Assembly (NCBI GenBank): GCA_946480055.1
Contig: CAMLID010000076.1
Span: forward strand, 1-15,049
Reading direction: 5' to 3'
Source: an uncultured Lysobacter sp.
Lineage (GTDB): Bacteria; Pseudomonadota; Gammaproteobacteria; Xanthomonadales; Xanthomonadaceae
DNA length: 15,049 nucleotides
The notes beneath the pieces were generated by a model. That model was given only the letters and a program-made list of their open reading frames with translations, was not told the origin of the DNA and did not search any database. Of this stretch, positions 13,800 to 15,049 are shown piece after piece. How positions within the stretch are numbered: position 1 is the stretch's first letter; every line of letters starts with the position of its first letter. A program made the translations under genes and the position numbers.

Positions 13800-14006
13800 A
13801 TGAGCCAAGCATCGCGACCCTTCGTCCGTTCGCGCCACGACCGCATGATCGCCGGCGTGGTCGGCGGTATCGCCCAGCGTTTCGGCTGGAACGCGACCCT
13901 GCTGCGCGCGATCTACGTGATCGCGTCGATCGCCTCGGCCGCGTTTCCCGGCATCCTCGTGTACTTGATCCTGTGGCTGCTGATGCCCGAAGAGGGCTCT
14001 TCCTGA
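13800..14006 (+). CDS. PspC-domain small membrane protein
   Basis: A 68-residue protein that is essentially one PspC domain: basic RSRHDRMIAGVVGGIAQRFG (11-30), then WNATLLRAIYVIASI and a hydrophobic segment through LVYLILWLLMPEE. PspC-domain proteins are inner-membrane stress sensors or regulators, best known from the phage shock response, where PspC controls PspA/PspF signalling. No pspA, pspB or pspF is in the window, so membership of a Psp system is unproven. Stand-alone PspC proteins of this size are common in Xanthomonadaceae. Its stop TGA overlaps the proposed CTG start of the next gene, indicating tight translational coupling. Confidence 0.9.
   Translation: MSQASRPFVRSRHDRMIAGVVGGIAQRFGWNATLLRAIYVIASIASAAFPGILVYLILWLLMPEEGSS
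13989..13995 (+). promoter_or_regulatory. Ribosome-binding site supporting a CTG start
   Basis: GAAGAGG lies inside the end of the PspC gene, 7 bases before the CTG at 14003. The alternative GTG at 13973 has no such site. Confidence 0.45.
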
Positions 14007-14446
14007 ATCCGCAACTGCGCGTCGTCGGTCGCGCGCTCGGCGTCGTCTGGGCGTCGCCGGTGAGCGTGCTGGGCCTGCTCGCGGGCGTGGTCGGAATGGC
14101 CTTCGGCGCTCACGCCCACCTGCGCCGGCGCGAGTTCGCGCTGGTGTTCCACCGCTGGCCCTGGGGGCCGGGCGGCGCGATCACCCTGGGCAACGTAATT
14201 CTGCACACCGGCGACAGCCTGGATTCGCCCTGCGTGACCTACGCCCATCGCGCCGGTCACGGCGACGAGCCGGAAATCCAGCTCGCCGACCACGAACGCG
14301 CGCACGTCTACCAGTACATGGTGCTGGGAGCGCTGTTCCTGCCGCTGTACCTGATCTGCGGCGGAGTCAGCGTGCGCAACCGCTTCGAGCGCGCCGCCGA
14401 CCGTTACGCCCGGACCGGGCGTGGCTGGTGGCCTTGGACGAAGTGA
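14003..14446 (+). CDS. Putative membrane zincin-like protein with HExxH motif
   Basis: About 147 residues if started at CTG 14003. Residues 8-36 are hydrophobic (a membrane segment with ASPVSVLGLLAGVVG). A polar region follows, then the motif DHERAH (HExxH; His97, Glu98, His101) in LADHERAHVYQYMVLGALFL, next to a second hydrophobic segment (105-122). NRFERAADRYA (126-136) offers Glu129 as a possible third zinc ligand. The layout suggests a small membrane-bound metallopeptidase or a zincin-like protein of unknown activity. I do not recognise a named family. It directly follows and probably overlaps the PspC gene, so it may act with it in envelope stress. No ATG exists in frame at the 5' end; a GTG at 13973 would add ten residues inside PspC and lacks a ribosome site. 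Confidence 0.75.
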   Translation: MNPQLRVVGRALGVVWASPVSVLGLLAGVVGMAFGAHAHLRRREFALVFHRWPWGPGGAITLGNVILHTGDSLDSPCVTYAHRAGHGDEPEIQLADHERAHVYQYMVLGALFLPLYLICGGVSVRNRFERAADRYARTGRGWWPWTK

Positions 14447-14468
14447 CCTGGACCATCGTTACAGAAAT

Positions 14469-14498
14469 TTGACCGGGTCCTAACGCCGCCGCGGATAT
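14469..14498 (+). promoter_or_regulatory. Possible promoter of the structured RNA
   Basis: TTGACC (14469-14474) is a good -35. The -10 could be GGATAT (14493-14498, 18-base spacer) or TATCCT (14496-14501). Either predicts a start close to 14505-14508, where the RNA's first stem begins. Confidence 0.35.
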
Positions 14499-14504
14499 CC
14501 TTCC

Positions 14505-14606
14505 AGCGTCGGAGAAAAACCAACGGGCGCGAGCCTGATGCAACCGCTCCGACACGGAAGGCCCGGCCACCGAGGTAACACTCGAAGACTGGGCCTTCTC
14601 ATTTTT
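14505..14606 (+). ncRNA. Candidate structured small RNA of about 100 nt
   Basis: This gene-free segment folds into two domains. GTCGGAG (14508-14514) pairs with CTCCGAC (14547-14553), enclosing an A-rich strand and a hairpin CGGGC-GCGA-GCCTG (14524-14537) with a GNRA loop. GAAGGCCC (14557-14564) pairs with GGGCCTTC (14591-14598), enclosing a small stem CGAG/CTCG (14571-14574, 14581-14584), and is followed by a T-run. No open frame with a ribosome site lies within, and no gene follows in the window, so an independent RNA is more likely than a leader. It matches no Rfam family I can recall; riboswitch and attenuator roles were considered, but no regulated gene is visible. Confidence 0.5.
14557..14606 (+). 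terminator. Rho-independent terminator
   Basis: GAAGGCCC and GGGCCTTC form a perfect 8-pair stem around 26 bases, followed by TCATTTTT. This is the only intrinsic terminator with a T-run seen in the window. It could also end the zincin transcript by read-through. Confidence 0.75.
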
Positions 14607-14640
14607 GCGGCATCCATCCGCGAAACACTTCATGCCCCCT

Positions 14641-14664
14641 GTGGGAGCGGCGTAAGCCGCGATG
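14641..14664 (+). repeat. GTAG-type REP copy, left member of a pair
   Basis: Begins GTGGGAGCGGCGTAAG and ends CCGCGATG. Stem GCGGC/GCCGC, loop GTAA. It faces the minus-strand copy at 14702-14725, 37 bases away. Confidence 0.88.
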
Positions 14665-14701
14665 AGCTTGCCGATGGCGGCGCGGGCGTGTGCGGTAGCG
14701 C

Positions 14702-14725
14702 AATCGCGGCTTACGCCGCTCCCGC
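14702..14725 (-). repeat. GTAG-type REP copy, right member of a pair
   Basis: On the minus strand it begins GCGGGAGCGGCGTAAG and ends CCGCGATT. Loop GTAA. It completes an inverted pair spanning 14641-14725. Confidence 0.88.
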
Positions 14726-14789
14726 AGAATGCGGCGACGGTGCTTCCGATGCTCAGCCTCGGCGGCGATACCGTCGCTATTTCGCCTGC

Positions 14790-14868
14790 GCGGCTTTGGG
14801 GTAGGAGCGACGCGAGTCGCGACCTCGACCCGGCCGGAGTTGCGTGGTCGCGACTCGCGTCGCTCCTA
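14790..14868. repeat. REP pair unit, first copy of a 79-bp duplication
   Basis: Contains a plus-strand REP (14801-14824) and a minus-strand REP (14846-14869) separated by 21 bases; the two are exact reverse complements with loop GCGA. The unit recurs at 14971-15049 with one base changed. Confidence 0.9.
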
Positions 14869-14970
14869 CAGGGAGCGGGTTCGTAGGCTTTGTGACCATC
14901 ATCGGTAGGCGCGCAACGGCAAAACCTTCGTAACCTCGTTGCCGACGCATTGCGCCGAGACTTTGCGCGA

Positions 14971-15049
14971 GCGGCTTTGGGGTAGGAGCGACGTGAGTCG
15001 CGACCTCGACCCGGCCGGAGTTGCGTGGTCGCGACTCGCGTCGCTCCTA
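14971..15049. repeat. REP pair unit, second copy of the 79-bp duplication
   Basis: Contains a plus-strand REP (14982-15005, loop GTGA) and a minus-strand REP (15027 to the window end, loop GCGA, cut by one base). It matches 14790-14868 except T at 14994 for C at 14813. The 102 bases between the copies are not clearly duplicated. Confidence 0.9.

Noticed and set aside
14505..14556. The 5' domain of the RNA as a tetrahydrofolate riboswitch
   Set aside because: GGAGA and ATGCAACCGCTCC loosely recall that aptamer, but the internal structure does not match and no folate gene follows.

Overview
The window is a high-GC stretch of a Gammaproteobacterial chromosome, most likely from the Xanthomonadaceae (Lysobacter or a close relative). 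The evidence is the GC-rich codon use, the gene content (TonB-dependent receptor, class III PhaE/PhaC, PssA, CrbS/CrbR-like two-component pair) and the many GTAG-type REP palindromes, a class known from Stenotrophomonas as SMAG elements. No rRNA, tRNA, CRISPR array, phage or transposase gene is visible, and all coding genes look vertically inherited.

Layout. 1-1754 is the 3' part of a TonB-dependent outer-membrane receptor that begins before the window. 2080-5448 encodes a 1122-residue hybrid sensor kinase with a sodium/solute-symporter-like membrane domain, PAS, histidine kinase and receiver domain (CrbS/MxtR type). 5777-6079 encodes a small secreted protein with eight cysteines, six of them in a mirror-symmetric spacing. 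6375-7040 (minus strand) is a NarL/LuxR-type response regulator, the likely CrbR partner. Divergent from it, 7131-8990 encodes a predicted lipid-anchored 3-hydroxybutyrate oligomer hydrolase. 9293-9907 is phosphatidylserine synthase. 10118-11338 and 11340-12410 are phaE and phaC, the two subunits of a class III polyhydroxyalkanoate synthase, one base apart. 12630-13346 is an SGNH/GDSL lipoprotein hydrolase, 13354-13761 a periplasmic DUF5329 (YfeK-like) protein, 13800-14006 a PspC-domain membrane protein, and 14003-14446 a membrane protein with an HExxH zincin motif that appears to start at a CTG overlapping the PspC stop codon. 14447-15049 holds no protein gene. It carries a probable terminator-ended structured RNA (about 14505-14606) followed by a cluster of inverted REP pairs that continues past the window end.

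How the genes fit together. Polyester storage links several of them: PhaE/PhaC make polyhydroxybutyrate and the oligomer hydrolase breaks down its short fragments. CrbS/CrbR systems in other Gammaproteobacteria control acetyl-CoA synthetase and acetate use, so the neighbourhood may couple two-carbon sensing with carbon storage; this is inference from proximity. The other main themes are the cell envelope (receptor, PssA, two predicted lipoproteins, PspC, zincin) and a dense intergenic REP population whose hairpin loops almost all fit the GNRA rule.
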